Assembly: GCA_000564995.1 (NCBI GenBank)
Contig: JDFH01000002.1
Location: forward strand, 117,205 to 181,204
Direction: 5' to 3'
Length of the DNA stretch: 64,000 nt
Origin: Atopobium sp. ICM42b
Lineage (GTDB): Bacteria; Actinomycetota; Coriobacteriia; Coriobacteriales; Atopobiaceae
In this document: one piece after another, positions 46,836 to 55,408 of the stretch
Layout of the letters: every line of letters begins with the position of its first letter
How positions within the stretch are numbered: position 1 is the stretch's first letter
Notes under the pieces: generated by a model
Seen by the model: the letters and a program-made list of their open reading frames with translations, nothing else
Told to the model about the DNA's origin: nothing
Database searches by the model: none
Program-made: the position numbers and the translations under genes

Positions 46836-47038
46836 TCAGCTTCTTTTTGAGAGTTCTTTGATCATACAATTGCGAACAAACGCTGAAAAACTCATACCTC
46901 TCATGCTGGCGACATCAGAAGCAGCCTTTTTAGGTTTTTCGAAATACGAACCGTAAAGGCGATCTGCTCTCTATCTAAAAGAAATCGCTGAATCTCCGCC
47001 TCTGATGCATCCTGGGTGACGAGCTCGCTGTATTCCAT
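46836..47038 (-). pseudogene. Ribbon-helix-helix regulator/antitoxin-like small protein, frameshifted
   Basis: ATG 47038 follows AAAGGG and reads MEYSELVTQDASEAEIQRFL, then FTVRISKNLK. It meets a stop after 45 residues. One base back, the frame continues KAASDVASMRGMSFSAFVRN and CMIKELSKRS to TGA at 46836. The joined 67-residue product has a textbook RHH fold: one beta strand, helix A, a GMS turn, and helix B with SAFVRN. The break lies in a run of five A (46927-46931 on the plus strand as T). The end is 5 nt before the druH ATG, which indicates coupling. It could be a real mutation, a sequencing error, or a low-efficiency -1 slip. Confidence 0.75.
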
Positions 47039-47258
47039 GATCTACCCTTTCGGTAGGTATCAAAATGCAATATAAACATTTTACGACCAAAGCATCTCGC
47101 CGCCGATGTACTTCCATTGGAATGGTCGATAAATTAATGCATTTCAGCTGATGATTTTGACATTGGGCGCTTAAAAATGGAGTGGGTAGAGAGGTTGGAA
47201 ACCTTCCCTTAATGCCGAAAACATGCAAGTCGCTTGCGACAATTCCAGAGGAGTTTCT

Positions 47259-47270
47259 ATGAGTGACTAG
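47259..47270 (+). other. Truncated gene start / probable deletion junction
   Basis: An AGAGGAG ribosome site 5 nt before ATG-AGT-GAC is followed at once by TAG at 47268. The same point is where the minus-strand methylase fragment stops (47267). Two unrelated reading frames ending together suggest a deletion scar. The stretch 47039-47258 holds the presumed promoter of the defence operon and no gene. Confidence 0.4.
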
Positions 47271-47596
47271 TATGTGCGGTATGAAATTGTAGGTCGTATT
47301 ATTGTCGTCTTATCACTTATGGAAAGAATAATTGTGCGTAGCTTTAGAAAACCTGAGGAGAGACCGGTGATCTTCGCGACAGTAATCTCGTCGTCACCCA
47401 TATATCCTTCACCGAGTACTTCATATTCGTTATCTACCCAGATAATATTGCGACCGGTAGTACAATCTTGAAGAAGTGTCTCTAGAATCCGTGTTGGATA
47501 CCGTAAGTCAAAGCTCTCGATAAAGCCAGAACATATAGTATGCTGTCCATTGGATTCCACTGTTAACTGCTCTTTCTTCTTAATTTTCTCGAGCAT
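47267..47596 (-). pseudogene. N-terminal fragment of a restriction-modification methylase-like protein
   Basis: 109 codons. The stretch LETLLQDCTTGRNIIWVDNEY followed by EVLGEGYMGDDEITVAKITGL resembles the N-terminus of large Eco57I-type restriction/methylase proteins, in which a TKxKAEVFTP segment normally follows within about 30 residues. Here the protein ends shortly after SGFLKLR with no methylase motif. I recall the similarity by eye only. If correct, this is the remnant of a second defence system in the same island. Confidence 0.5.
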
Positions 47597-47728
47597 ACTT
47601 ATGTATATGACTCTAAGAACTCCAGCTTATATACCTAGTTTATGGGTAAATATAACTAAATATATATATAGATTTCACCATTAGAAAAACGATACATTAG
47701 CTCAGATGACAGGAGATGCTAAGGCAAA

Positions 47729-49177
47729 TTGAAGAGTAGGGATTTTTCATCAGCACTTTGGATATTGAACAAAAACACCAGCTCTCCCGACGAAGGAGTT
47801 CAAGGAACCGCCCGCTTTACCGGAAAAAGGCTTGAACTCACTATTCCTATAGGATGCCTTCTTGAAAAACCTCCCGTTAATGGGGTGATCACATACGGAA
47901 CTGATCCAATCGAGGCACCCGAGGCCTTTGGTCTTTGTCAAACGGGTGAACGAATTACCCTTACAGAATTATCAACACCTGGTCCCGGATTTTCATCACC
48001 AGGGACCAAACGGGAAAATCTGACAGCCACCTCTGCATTGGTATGTAAGACTGACTTTATTTCACCAAATCCAAATGTCCAGAGTTTAACACTTCAAGTC
48101 TCTGGTCTCTGGAACTGGACAGGAGCAGACTTTAACAACATCACAAGCACATTCGAAAATAATGAATGGATAAGCACCAGCGGAACTTGGTGCATCAATG
48201 ATTTTGAGAAATTGCCCCTATTTAAAAACGAAAACGTAGACATATCCCTACAACCAGTACTGATCGAAAAAGGTGGTCATATCCCTTTACAGGAATTTAG
48301 TATAAGAAGTGATGTGTATCTGCACATTGAACTCGCTGATCACACAACACCACTTAATACCGCTATGAATCGGTGGGTTTATCCAGTGTGGCAAATGCTC
48401 ACTTTTTGTATGGGATTTAGATGCTCTATCGACGAGATAGAAATTAAAACAGAGGATGGTTTAAATGCACTCTACTACCTCCCTTTGATAATAGGAGAGG
48501 AAAAACCTAGTGAAGCCCAATTGGATCACATGCCTCTACCCTATAGCTTTGTTTCACAATTGCATACAAACTTCTTAGAAAGTTGGCTACACCTAGATGG
48601 TGATGCAAAGCGTGCTGCGCTAACACTAATTGGCATCCACAACAATAGTAAAATCAACTGGCTTAATCCAATGTTTACTACGGTTTCAGGTGCCTTTGAA
48701 GCCATTTCCCGCGTAGGAGAAAAGACTCAAGATATAGCAAATAATCGGCTTCAAAGAATTAAAGCTCAGATAGAGAAGTGCTTTGAGGATGATGAAGATA
48801 TCCGCTGGATTCTTCAAAAGGTTAATAACAACATCCCTCCAGCTAACTACTATGCAAACTCTCTCGTAAAAAAACTAGGTCCATTTGCCGACTACATTAT
48901 TCCTGATAAAACTCGTTTCCTTAAAGATCTTCGCAGAAGTCGCAATGCCTATATACATCAAACATCAGAATTGGAAAAATCAAATATGATTTCTGATGAA
49001 GAACTTTATTCCCTTATCATGGCAACTAAGGTTCTTTGCTACGGCGCAATTATGCTGCACTTGGGTATAGCTCCAGAAACCATCCTCAAGTGCTTCCAAA
49101 CATCTCTTTTCTGTCATACAGAAATTCATCAATATGCAAGAAAAATGTACTCGGTTAATCAAAACAAACCCAACTAA
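47729..49177 (+). CDS. ApeA-like HEPN-domain abortive-infection protein
   Basis: 482 aa from TTG 47729 with TAAGG just upstream; no in-frame ATG fits better. The N-terminal ~250 residues are beta-rich and resemble the ApeA N-terminal domain (QGTARFTGKRLELTIPIG and so on). The C-terminal helical part carries RRSRNAYIHQ, an Rx4H motif with a preceding Asp/Arg context typical of HEPN ribonucleases. ApeA-type proteins act as single-gene abortive-infection effectors that cleave RNA after phage sensing. The gene is AT-rich, unlike druE/druH, so it was probably acquired separately. Confidence 0.72.
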   Translation: MKSRDFSSALWILNKNTSSPDEGVQGTARFTGKRLELTIPIGCLLEKPPVNGVITYGTDPIEAPEAFGLCQTGERITLTELSTPGPGFSSPGTKRENLTATSALVCKTDFISPNPNVQSLTLQVSGLWNWTGADFNNITSTFENNEWISTSGTWCINDFEKLPLFKNENVDISLQPVLIEKGGHIPLQEFSIRSDVYLHIELADHTTPLNTAMNRWVYPVWQMLTFCMGFRCSIDEIEIKTEDGLNALYYLPLIIGEEKPSEAQLDHMPLPYSFVSQLHTNFLESWLHLDGDAKRAALTLIGIHNNSKINWLNPMFTTVSGAFEAISRVGEKTQDIANNRLQRIKAQIEKCFEDDEDIRWILQKVNNNIPPANYYANSLVKKLGPFADYIIPDKTRFLKDLRRSRNAYIHQTSELEKSNMISDEELYSLIMATKVLCYGAIMLHLGIAPETILKCFQTSLFCHTEIHQYARKMYSVNQNKPN

Positions 49178-49313
49178 GTAAAAGAATTAAACGACTTTGC
49201 ACCAAATAGGTACATACATAAAGTTAAACAGGAAAACGTCAAAATATCGAATTTGTTTTGTACAAAGCAGACCTTATATAAATAGTTGAGGGCGTAAAAC
49301 TATTGACACAACG

Positions 49314-50249
49314 CTATTTATGGCAGCACACCAAAGTCTGATTACGCACAAATGCAAGTAAGCGTACAAGCACAACAATACAAAGTCCTGCTGCAAGTAC
49401 CGTTTCAACAGTAGCTATTCCGTCGAGCCATTGAAGAGGCTGACCGAGTTCAGTCAGGTATGCTGACGTCTGCGTACGCGCAACGATACAAATTACAAAA
49501 GGGAAAGTAAACGCGGCATGACTGGGAAAGAATGGTTTTGTAAGACACCTGATGCACCACACAAAAGAAACTACATAAATAATTGAAGCGATTGCCAGCA
49601 TAACCAAAAGAAACGGTACAGACTTTGGCGTAATAGATTGAATATATCCTGCAACACAAAGACTTGTTGGAGCTGCATAAATGCAAGCGAGTGACTCAAC
49701 AGAATCAGGTACTGGTCCATATTTAACATACTTTATGCTTACAACTATCAAAAGCACCACAAGGCAGATAAATCCAAACCAAAATGCAACCGTGCCAACA
49801 CTTGTTTCAAAGTTGAACGCCGGCGCTGTAACACTTGCAACAACAATGCCTACATACACAATGAACCAGCTGGCGTGCACATTCTCCCAATTAAATTTTG
49901 CAATATATCGAGAAGTAAAGAAAGCTATGCACAGTATATGCAACGCAATTCCTGCAAACCAAAATAATTGTGCTGCATCACCAATATCAGCCTTCAAATA
50001 CACCGAAATCAGCATAACTGCCATCGGATATGTTGCAGCAACTGAAAGTCCAATTGGATCTGAAAGCTCTCGCAATACAACTTTGGTCGACACCATAAAT
50101 TTGAGGGTATAGAGAGCCAAAAGAGCAATAGAGAGTATGCCGCAGGCGAGATAAAGACCTTCAAAAGAAGCCTTAAAAAGATTTCCAAGTGCCGCAAAAC
50201 CTAATGCAACACCACAAATAGCAACGGGAACTTTTTGGACATAGTTCAT
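49314..50249 (-). CDS. TDT-family carrier (tellurite-resistance/dicarboxylate/SLAC1-like)
   Basis: 311 aa with ten predicted membrane helices and little else. The layout and segments such as DPIGLSVAATYPMAVMLISVYL and NWENVHASWFIVYVGIVVASVTAPAF match the TehA/Mae1/SLAC1 superfamily, which exports dicarboxylates, sulfite or anions. It lies convergent to the apeA-like gene with a 136-bp gap that shows no feature. Substrate unknown. Confidence 0.78.
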   Translation of the reverse strand: MNYVQKVPVAICGVALGFAALGNLFKASFEGLYLACGILSIALLALYTLKFMVSTKVVLRELSDPIGLSVAATYPMAVMLISVYLKADIGDAAQLFWFAGIALHILCIAFFTSRYIAKFNWENVHASWFIVYVGIVVASVTAPAFNFETSVGTVAFWFGFICLVVLLIVVSIKYVKYGPVPDSVESLACIYAAPTSLCVAGYIQSITPKSVPFLLVMLAIASIIYVVSFVWCIRCLTKPFFPSHAAFTFPFVICIVARTQTSAYLTELGQPLQWLDGIATVETVLAAGLCIVVLVRLLAFVRNQTLVCCHK

Positions 50250-50306
50250 AAGGACTCTTCTGTCTGTTTAGGAATTTCTTTTGCCGCTTTCAATAGTATA
50301 TAGATA

Positions 50307-50326
50307 AGACCAAGCAGGAAACAAAA
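50307..50326. repeat. 20-bp direct repeat, left copy
   Basis: AAGACCAAGCAGGAAACAAA is identical to 51273-51292. The right copy is the distal arm and loop of the terminator after the iron-transport operon; this left copy lacks the partner arm. Together they bracket the two-gene membrane cassette. Confidence 0.85.
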
Positions 50327-50440
50327 TGATACATACATATATCTATCAAGAAATTATGAAGTATCAATTACTATGATTTATAAATAATTATGAATATATT
50401 ATACTTTTAAAGAATCATAGTATTTTTAGAAGGTAGTGAA

Positions 50441-50833
50441 ATGAAAGATTACGGATACCTAAAATACCTTGAACACCTACGGACACTTAACGATGACGAC
50501 TTGCTGACTGAAGGGCGTAAAATACGTTCAGCAGATCGCACACTCGAAATGATTGCATCAAAACTCTATTGGTGGGTCTTTGTCACTTTAACCAGCGGTA
50601 TTGTAGGCGGTTTATTGCAGTTCATGAATAGAGCTGTTGAATTTTTCGAAATATCAACTATTTGCACGATTGTCCTTACCATTCTTTTAGGCTATTTAAT
50701 CATTGCCGTCGGAGTTTTTTTTATTCTTTGGGACGCCTATAACTCAGTTATCGAAAAACATATTATCTATGATGACTACTGTGAGAACAAAAAAACCCAG
50801 ATGGATGTCAATGAGGAGAAACATGGAAAGTAA
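50441..50833 (+). CDS. Small membrane protein, unknown function
   Basis: 130 aa with AGAAGG upstream of the ATG. A polar ~40-residue N-terminal region is followed by two membrane helices (~45-65 and ~78-103) and a charged tail. No family recognised. It overlaps the next gene by 11 nt, so the two are co-translated. Confidence 0.7.
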   Translation: MKDYGYLKYLEHLRTLNDDDLLTEGRKIRSADRTLEMIASKLYWWVFVTLTSGIVGGLLQFMNRAVEFFEISTICTIVLTILLGYLIIAVGVFFILWDAYNSVIEKHIIYDDYCENKKTQMDVNEEKHGK

Positions 50834-51263
50834 GCTCTCAGAAGTATCAGAAATACTGAAAGAACAGTGGGAAGATAATCAAGTAAAATTCGCAATAGGT
50901 GGTGTGATAGTATACGCAATCATTGCGATAATCTACCTGATAACCCTACGTACATTTAACCAAAGCGTAGTAGGACAGAAATACGTCGACATCCTATTAC
51001 AAGGCGATTGGACTCAATACTTCATATGGTTTGTCATATTGACGATTCTCTGCGCTGTTATCTTATATGGAATCTTTCGCTTAATTTGGGGGACATATGA
51101 AGTCGAAAGATGTCATCGACTTCTAGTCTTTATTCTTCCTATAGTCTTGGTGCTTTTTCTTTTCGGATGTATTTGGATTGAGATCCAGGTTCCAGTTCTA
51201 CGAATTGCAGGAATTGCAGCGGTTGGTGGTGCTTTAATCTTTAGTAACATATCAGGCAACTAA
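50823..51263 (+). CDS. Small polytopic membrane protein, unknown function
   Basis: 146 aa from ATG 50823, which has GAGGAG 4 nt upstream inside the end of the previous gene. A longer in-frame reading from 50703 lies wholly within the other gene and is rejected. It has four hydrophobic segments and a short polar N-terminus (MESKLSEVSEILKEQWEDNQ). Paired with the upstream membrane protein; no function assigned. Confidence 0.72.
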   Translation: MESKLSEVSEILKEQWEDNQVKFAIGGVIVYAIIAIIYLITLRTFNQSVVGQKYVDILLQGDWTQYFIWFVILTILCAVILYGIFRLIWGTYEVERCHRLLVFILPIVLVLFLFGCIWIEIQVPVLRIAGIAAVGGALIFSNISGN

Positions 51264-51272
51264 AACTTTGAA

Positions 51273-51307
51273 AAGACCAAGCAGGAAACAAAGTTCCTGC
51301 TTGGTCT
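51273..51307 (-). terminator. Terminator of the iron-chelate operon; contains the right 20-bp direct repeat
   Basis: 14-bp perfect stem AGACCAAGCAGGAA/TTCCTGCTTGGTCT with a 6-nt loop. On the minus strand it is followed by TTTTC. Confidence 0.85.
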
Positions 51308-51350
51308 CTGCAGTACGCATGTTCAAATGGTGCCGTATCTTTAAATACGT

Positions 51351-52412
51351 CTATTTCTGTGGATACAGAGCCTCAAGGATCTTCTCGGCAGAATCGAATG
51401 CGCGTGGCGAGTAATCGATGTACTCTGAGTATGGAATCTCTACGATGCTCTTGTTGGCAATAGCTGGGACGTTCTGCAGGGAGCTCTCGCCCAGGAGGGT
51501 GTCTTTAGCTGCGGCGTCAGTTGCCTTGTTGCGCTCTGCGGTGACGTAAATAATGACGTCAGGGTTGAACTTAATCAGATTCTCATACGTCAGGCCGTTT
51601 GCAGACTGGGTTGTAGCAGGAGTAGCTCCAAGCTGGTCGATGATAGTAAACTCAAGGCTCTTCTCGCTACCGCCAAAGAGACCAAACGTGCCGTCCTTGA
51701 GGTTAGCCATAACCAGCACGGTCTTCTTTGCGTCTTTCTCGTGTGCTTTAACGCGCTCGTTAATGGCATCAAGGCGCTTCTGCAGGTCAGCGGTATAGGT
51801 GTCGGCATTGCTCTGAACGTCAAAAATAGATCCGAGGTTCTTAATATCAGAGATAATTCCGGCAAGCGTTGGATCGCCCTGCTCAGAAGATGCCAGCTGT
51901 GTATAGACAGAAATTCCCAGGTCAGCGTAGTCCTTTGGAGAAGTCTGGTCCTTTGAAGTAAAGAGGCGTGAGCGTCCCACAATAAGGTTTGGATTAGCGG
52001 CAACAACAACCTCGCGCGAGAGGCTCTTCTTATCGCCCAGCTGCTTGATTTTCGCATACTCGTCAGCAATGTCTGAAGGCATTGGCGCATCAGGCTTGAT
52101 AGTGCCAATAATCTTGGAACCAAGGCCCAGACGCAGCAGAATCTCGGCTGCGGAGTCTGTCAAGGTAACAACACTCTCAGGAGCCTTATCAAACTTTGCC
52201 TCAAACTCATTGCCGTCACCGTCATAGAGCTTGAACGATACGGGATAGCTTGTATTGGCTGATTTCTTTTCTTCTGTAGCAGGGGTAGATGGGCTAGACG
52301 GTGCATTGTTGCACGCAGTAAGACTCAGTCCAGCAGCAGTTGCAGCAAACCCTGCCGCAATGCTCAAAAAATTCCTTCTCGTAAAGAGATTTGAACTTAC
52401 ACGAGAATCCAT
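51351..52412 (-). CDS. Iron-chelate ABC transporter, substrate-binding Tat lipoprotein
   Basis: 353 aa from ATG 52412 (AAGGA 6 nt upstream). The signal is RRNFLSIAAGFAATAAGLSLTAC, a twin-arginine motif plus lipobox. The rest is a periplasmic-binding-protein fold of the FecB/BtuF class (PESVVTLTDSAAEILLRLGLG, and later VPAIANKSIVEIPYSEY). Last of three genes, with an ATPase and a permease upstream. The ligand (ferric siderophore, heme or cobalamin) cannot be told from sequence. Confidence 0.88.
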   Translation of the reverse strand: MDSRVSSNLFTRRNFLSIAAGFAATAAGLSLTACNNAPSSPSTPATEEKKSANTSYPVSFKLYDGDGNEFEAKFDKAPESVVTLTDSAAEILLRLGLGSKIIGTIKPDAPMPSDIADEYAKIKQLGDKKSLSREVVVAANPNLIVGRSRLFTSKDQTSPKDYADLGISVYTQLASSEQGDPTLAGIISDIKNLGSIFDVQSNADTYTADLQKRLDAINERVKAHEKDAKKTVLVMANLKDGTFGLFGGSEKSLEFTIIDQLGATPATTQSANGLTYENLIKFNPDVIIYVTAERNKATDAAAKDTLLGESSLQNVPAIANKSIVEIPYSEYIDYSPRAFDSAEKILEALYPQK

Positions 52413-52452
52413 CGGATATCCTTTCATTCATCTGTTGATACTCAACAGGCGA

Positions 52453-53214
52453 TTAATACACGTAATCAATGCTGATACCGTTTCCAGCAGTTGATGGCCT
52501 CACTGCACCCTCAACGCCATACACATCAGCAAGCAGCTCAGGGGTCACAATGTCCTCAGGTGTTCCCTCAGAAACAATAGTCCCCTCTTTTAAGAAATAC
52601 AGGCGGTCGACATAATGAGCTGCCATCACAATGTCATGCAAAACAGCCAGGCAGCTGATACCAAGATTGCGAACAAGGCGCAAAATATCAATCTGGTACG
52701 TAATATCCAGGTGATTAGTAGGCTCATCAAGCACCAGAAACTCTGGTTCTTGAGCCAACGCACGAGCCAACATGACACGTTGTTTCTCGCCACCTGAAAG
52801 CGTGGCAAAAGAGCGGTCTTCAAAGCGAGAAAGGCCAACTTTCTGAATAACGTCAGAAACGATTGACTCGTCGTGATCGGATTCTTTTGACAGCGCCGAC
52901 TGATGAGGACTGCGTCCCAGCGACACAATCTCGCGAACGGTAAAGTCAAAGGACAGCGAGTTAAACTGGCTTACAACTGCAACTTTGCGGGCAAAGTCAC
53001 GTCGCGATATCTCAGTGGCGTCTCGTCCGTCCCACAAAATCTGGCCATCATAGCTCCGACCAAGGCCGTAAATCGCACGCAAAAGCGTGGACTTGCCCGA
53101 TCCATTGGGACCCAGAATGCCCACAAACTCGCCGTCTGCCACGTTAAGCGAGACGTCCTTTACAATCGGCTTGTTGTGAATGGTGACCGAAACATTTTGC
53201 ACTTCAAGACGCAT
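52453..53214 (-). CDS. Iron-chelate ABC transporter, ATPase
   Basis: 253 aa. Walker A GPNGSGKST, signature LSGGEKQRV, Walker B FLVLDEPTNHLD and H-loop VLHDIVMAAHY, all typical of the FepC/FecE class. The start is ATG 53214, one base after the permease stop. An ATG at 53226 overlapping the permease is equally possible; longer readings are not. Confidence 0.93.
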   Translation of the reverse strand: MRLEVQNVSVTIHNKPIVKDVSLNVADGEFVGILGPNGSGKSTLLRAIYGLGRSYDGQILWDGRDATEISRRDFARKVAVVSQFNSLSFDFTVREIVSLGRSPHQSALSKESDHDESIVSDVIQKVGLSRFEDRSFATLSGGEKQRVMLARALAQEPEFLVLDEPTNHLDITYQIDILRLVRNLGISCLAVLHDIVMAAHYVDRLYFLKEGTIVSEGTPEDIVTPELLADVYGVEGAVRPSTAGNGISIDYVY

Positions 53215-53215
53215 G

Positions 53216-54277
53216 TTACTCACCATCCCTAAAGCTGTAGTTGCGGGCAACCATGATGTAGACAAAGAATGGTGCGCCTACAACAGCGGTCAGAATGCCA
53301 ATAGGAACTTCGGCGTTGCCTAGGACGGTACGAGCACAGGCATCTGCCCAGAGAATAAAAATAGCTCCCAGTACCAGCGCAGTTGGCACCAGTCTTCGGT
53401 GATCGGACCCAACAAACGAGCGCGCAATATGCGGAATGATAAGGCCAACAAAACCGATGGTTCCCACTGATGAAACAAGCGTGCCAACCATGAGTGCGGA
53501 AATGGTCAAGTATGCCCACCTGCACAAATTGGTGTTGAGACCAAGCGTTGTAGCGGCCTCGTCTCCCATCAACAACACGTTAAGGGAGCGGAACTGCGTG
53601 AGGAAAAACACGCTGACGAGAAGTACTACGACAACAGAAACGCCAACATTTCCCCAGCTTGCTCGTGCCAAGGAACCCATGGTCCAAAACTTCAGATCCA
53701 TCATGCCCTCGGCGTTGGCTGCGATTGTAATGATGAAATTAGACAGCGCCGTGAACAGGGCGTTCAAAATCATGCCCGAGAGGACAAGCTTTGATGATGT
53801 CATATGTCCGCCGGTAGATGCCAGCAACAGAACGCCAATCGTGGCAATTGTTGAGCCAATAAACGAGAACAGCGGAACCGAAGAAAGTCCCACAATGTTT
53901 ACCGCGCCAGCTCCAAGCATGATGGCACAGGTTGCTCCACACGAAGCTCCTGATGAAATGCCCAAAATATACGGTTCCGCCAAGGTGTTTTGAACTGATG
54001 CCTGCATGACAACGCCCGCAAGCGCAAGGCCAGCTCCGGCTACCACTCCCAAGATGATGCGAGGAAAACGTAGCGACCAGACGACCTTCTCGACAGGTCC
54101 TCCGGCTGCTAGAGCCTCCGGCAGTGGCATGTTAAAAAGATGATGCATCAAAACGGCGTATGCGTCTTGCAAAGACACGCCGATGGCACCCATCGTTGAA
54201 GTTATTACGATGCTCGCCGCCAGAATTGCGACGAGAACTCCCATGAAAAGACGGAACGGCCCGGCTTTTCTTATCAT
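53216..54277 (-). CDS. Iron-chelate ABC transporter, FecCD permease
   Basis: 353 aa from ATG 54277 with GAGGGG upstream. About ten helices, with FecCD hallmarks PRIILGVVAGAGLALAGVVM and ILGISSGASCGA near the start, and FVGLIIPHIARSFVGSDHR, which contacts the ATPase. It leads the operon. Confidence 0.93.
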   Translation of the reverse strand: MIRKAGPFRLFMGVLVAILAASIVITSTMGAIGVSLQDAYAVLMHHLFNMPLPEALAAGGPVEKVVWSLRFPRIILGVVAGAGLALAGVVMQASVQNTLAEPYILGISSGASCGATCAIMLGAGAVNIVGLSSVPLFSFIGSTIATIGVLLLASTGGHMTSSKLVLSGMILNALFTALSNFIITIAANAEGMMDLKFWTMGSLARASWGNVGVSVVVVLLVSVFFLTQFRSLNVLLMGDEAATTLGLNTNLCRWAYLTISALMVGTLVSSVGTIGFVGLIIPHIARSFVGSDHRRLVPTALVLGAIFILWADACARTVLGNAEVPIGILTAVVGAPFFVYIMVARNYSFRDGE

Positions 54278-54524
54278 ACGATACCCCTCTAAAGTGACGC
54301 TGCTTTTTGCGCGCAACGTACAACGTACAATGCACGTTACACAGAAGCAGCGGAATTTTTTTGAAAGTTAACTATATCTTACATTTTGAGTTGTGAGAAG
54401 ACTGCGAGTTGAGAAATGCTTAAAATACCTACATCCCTCTGTGGGATGCTCTCCGCGAGGCGGCTACTGCGAGACGACGCCGGCACCAACAGGCAATAAC
54501 AGACGAGGTCAGACGAGGAACTTC

Positions 54525-55211
54525 ATGGATTTATCAGCTCTGCCAGACAATACAATCACTATCGGAGAACGCTCCGCGGTTCCTGGTCTCCTTGTTGTTC
54601 TCCATGGTTCCCTGCTGATGCCCAAGATAGCTGCGCTTCTTGCTTCCGGGAAACTTGACGCGACCAAGCTCCCCCAATGCCTTGTCATTACCGCGCCGTC
54701 TAATCAAGATTGCTATTCCCCTTGGCCAGCGGCAAGCGTGCGAACAGAAGCTCCTAATTTTGGAGGATTTGGAAGAGAATTTCTTTCTGACGTTGTACTT
54801 CCTGCTGTCGAGAAGTACGCTGCTCTTGCTACTCATACCGCAGAGGATACATGTCCTCTTACCTTGCTAGGCTACTCTTTGTCGGGTCTGTGCAGCCTCT
54901 TTGAGATGCAGACTACCTGCCGCTTTGACCAGTATCTTCTGGCAAGCCCAAGCACGTGGTTCCCTAATTTTGTTGAAACTTTTAATACAAGCCATGTGCG
55001 TTCGGACATTCGCTGGTGTATTGCTAGTGGTGAAAACGAAGGTAAAAACCATCCTGAGCCCCTGCGCTCAGTGAGGCAGACAACAGATGTGCTGGTAGAA
55101 AAGCTGGCTCCTACTGCCCCGAAGTATCAACGTATGCTGGATTCTTACGATCATCACAAGGGTCTTGAGCTGAGGTTGCAACGATTGCTGCAGTTTGGAT
55201 TTGATGCGTAA
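54525..55211 (+). CDS. Esterase of the alpha/beta hydrolase fold, possibly siderophore esterase
   Basis: 228 aa from ATG 54525; the reading back to 54393 has no ribosome site. The oxyanion strand LLVVLHGSL and the nucleophile motif GYSLSG, then YLLASPSTWFPNF and a C-terminal DHHKG His, fit the esterase-D/enterochelin-esterase class. It is divergent from the iron ABC operon, so release of iron from a ferric chelate is an attractive guess. A general carboxylesterase is as likely. Confidence 0.7.
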   Translation: MDLSALPDNTITIGERSAVPGLLVVLHGSLLMPKIAALLASGKLDATKLPQCLVITAPSNQDCYSPWPAASVRTEAPNFGGFGREFLSDVVLPAVEKYAALATHTAEDTCPLTLLGYSLSGLCSLFEMQTTCRFDQYLLASPSTWFPNFVETFNTSHVRSDIRWCIASGENEGKNHPEPLRSVRQTTDVLVEKLAPTAPKYQRMLDSYDHHKGLELRLQRLLQFGFDA

Positions 55212-55296
55212 AGGACCGTTTTCCTGTGCGGATGCAGCGTTGATGGCTTGCCCAACTGCCTGCTAAAACAGCCGTCTGAGCGGTGGTGATTGCTAA

Positions 55297-55320
55297 CAAA
55301 AAACCCGCCGAGGGCGGGCT
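55297..55320 (-). terminator. Terminator of the tRNA-fMet transcript
   Basis: Minus-strand GCCCGCCCTCGGCGGGTTTTTTG, a 6-bp GC stem with T-run, 12 nt after the tRNA 3' end. Confidence 0.85.
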
Positions 55321-55331
55321 TGAAATTCTTA

Positions 55332-55408
<77 letters not shown>

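Noticed and set aside
46900-46935. Programmed -1 frameshift in the RHH gene
   Set aside because: CTA-AAA-AGG is not a strong slippery heptamer and no clear downstream stem-loop was seen; a simple one-base deletion is more likely.
46971-47228. 85-codon minus-strand ORF upstream of the defence operon
   Set aside because: It overlaps the better-supported RHH frame, has no start signal and an irregular amino-acid pattern.
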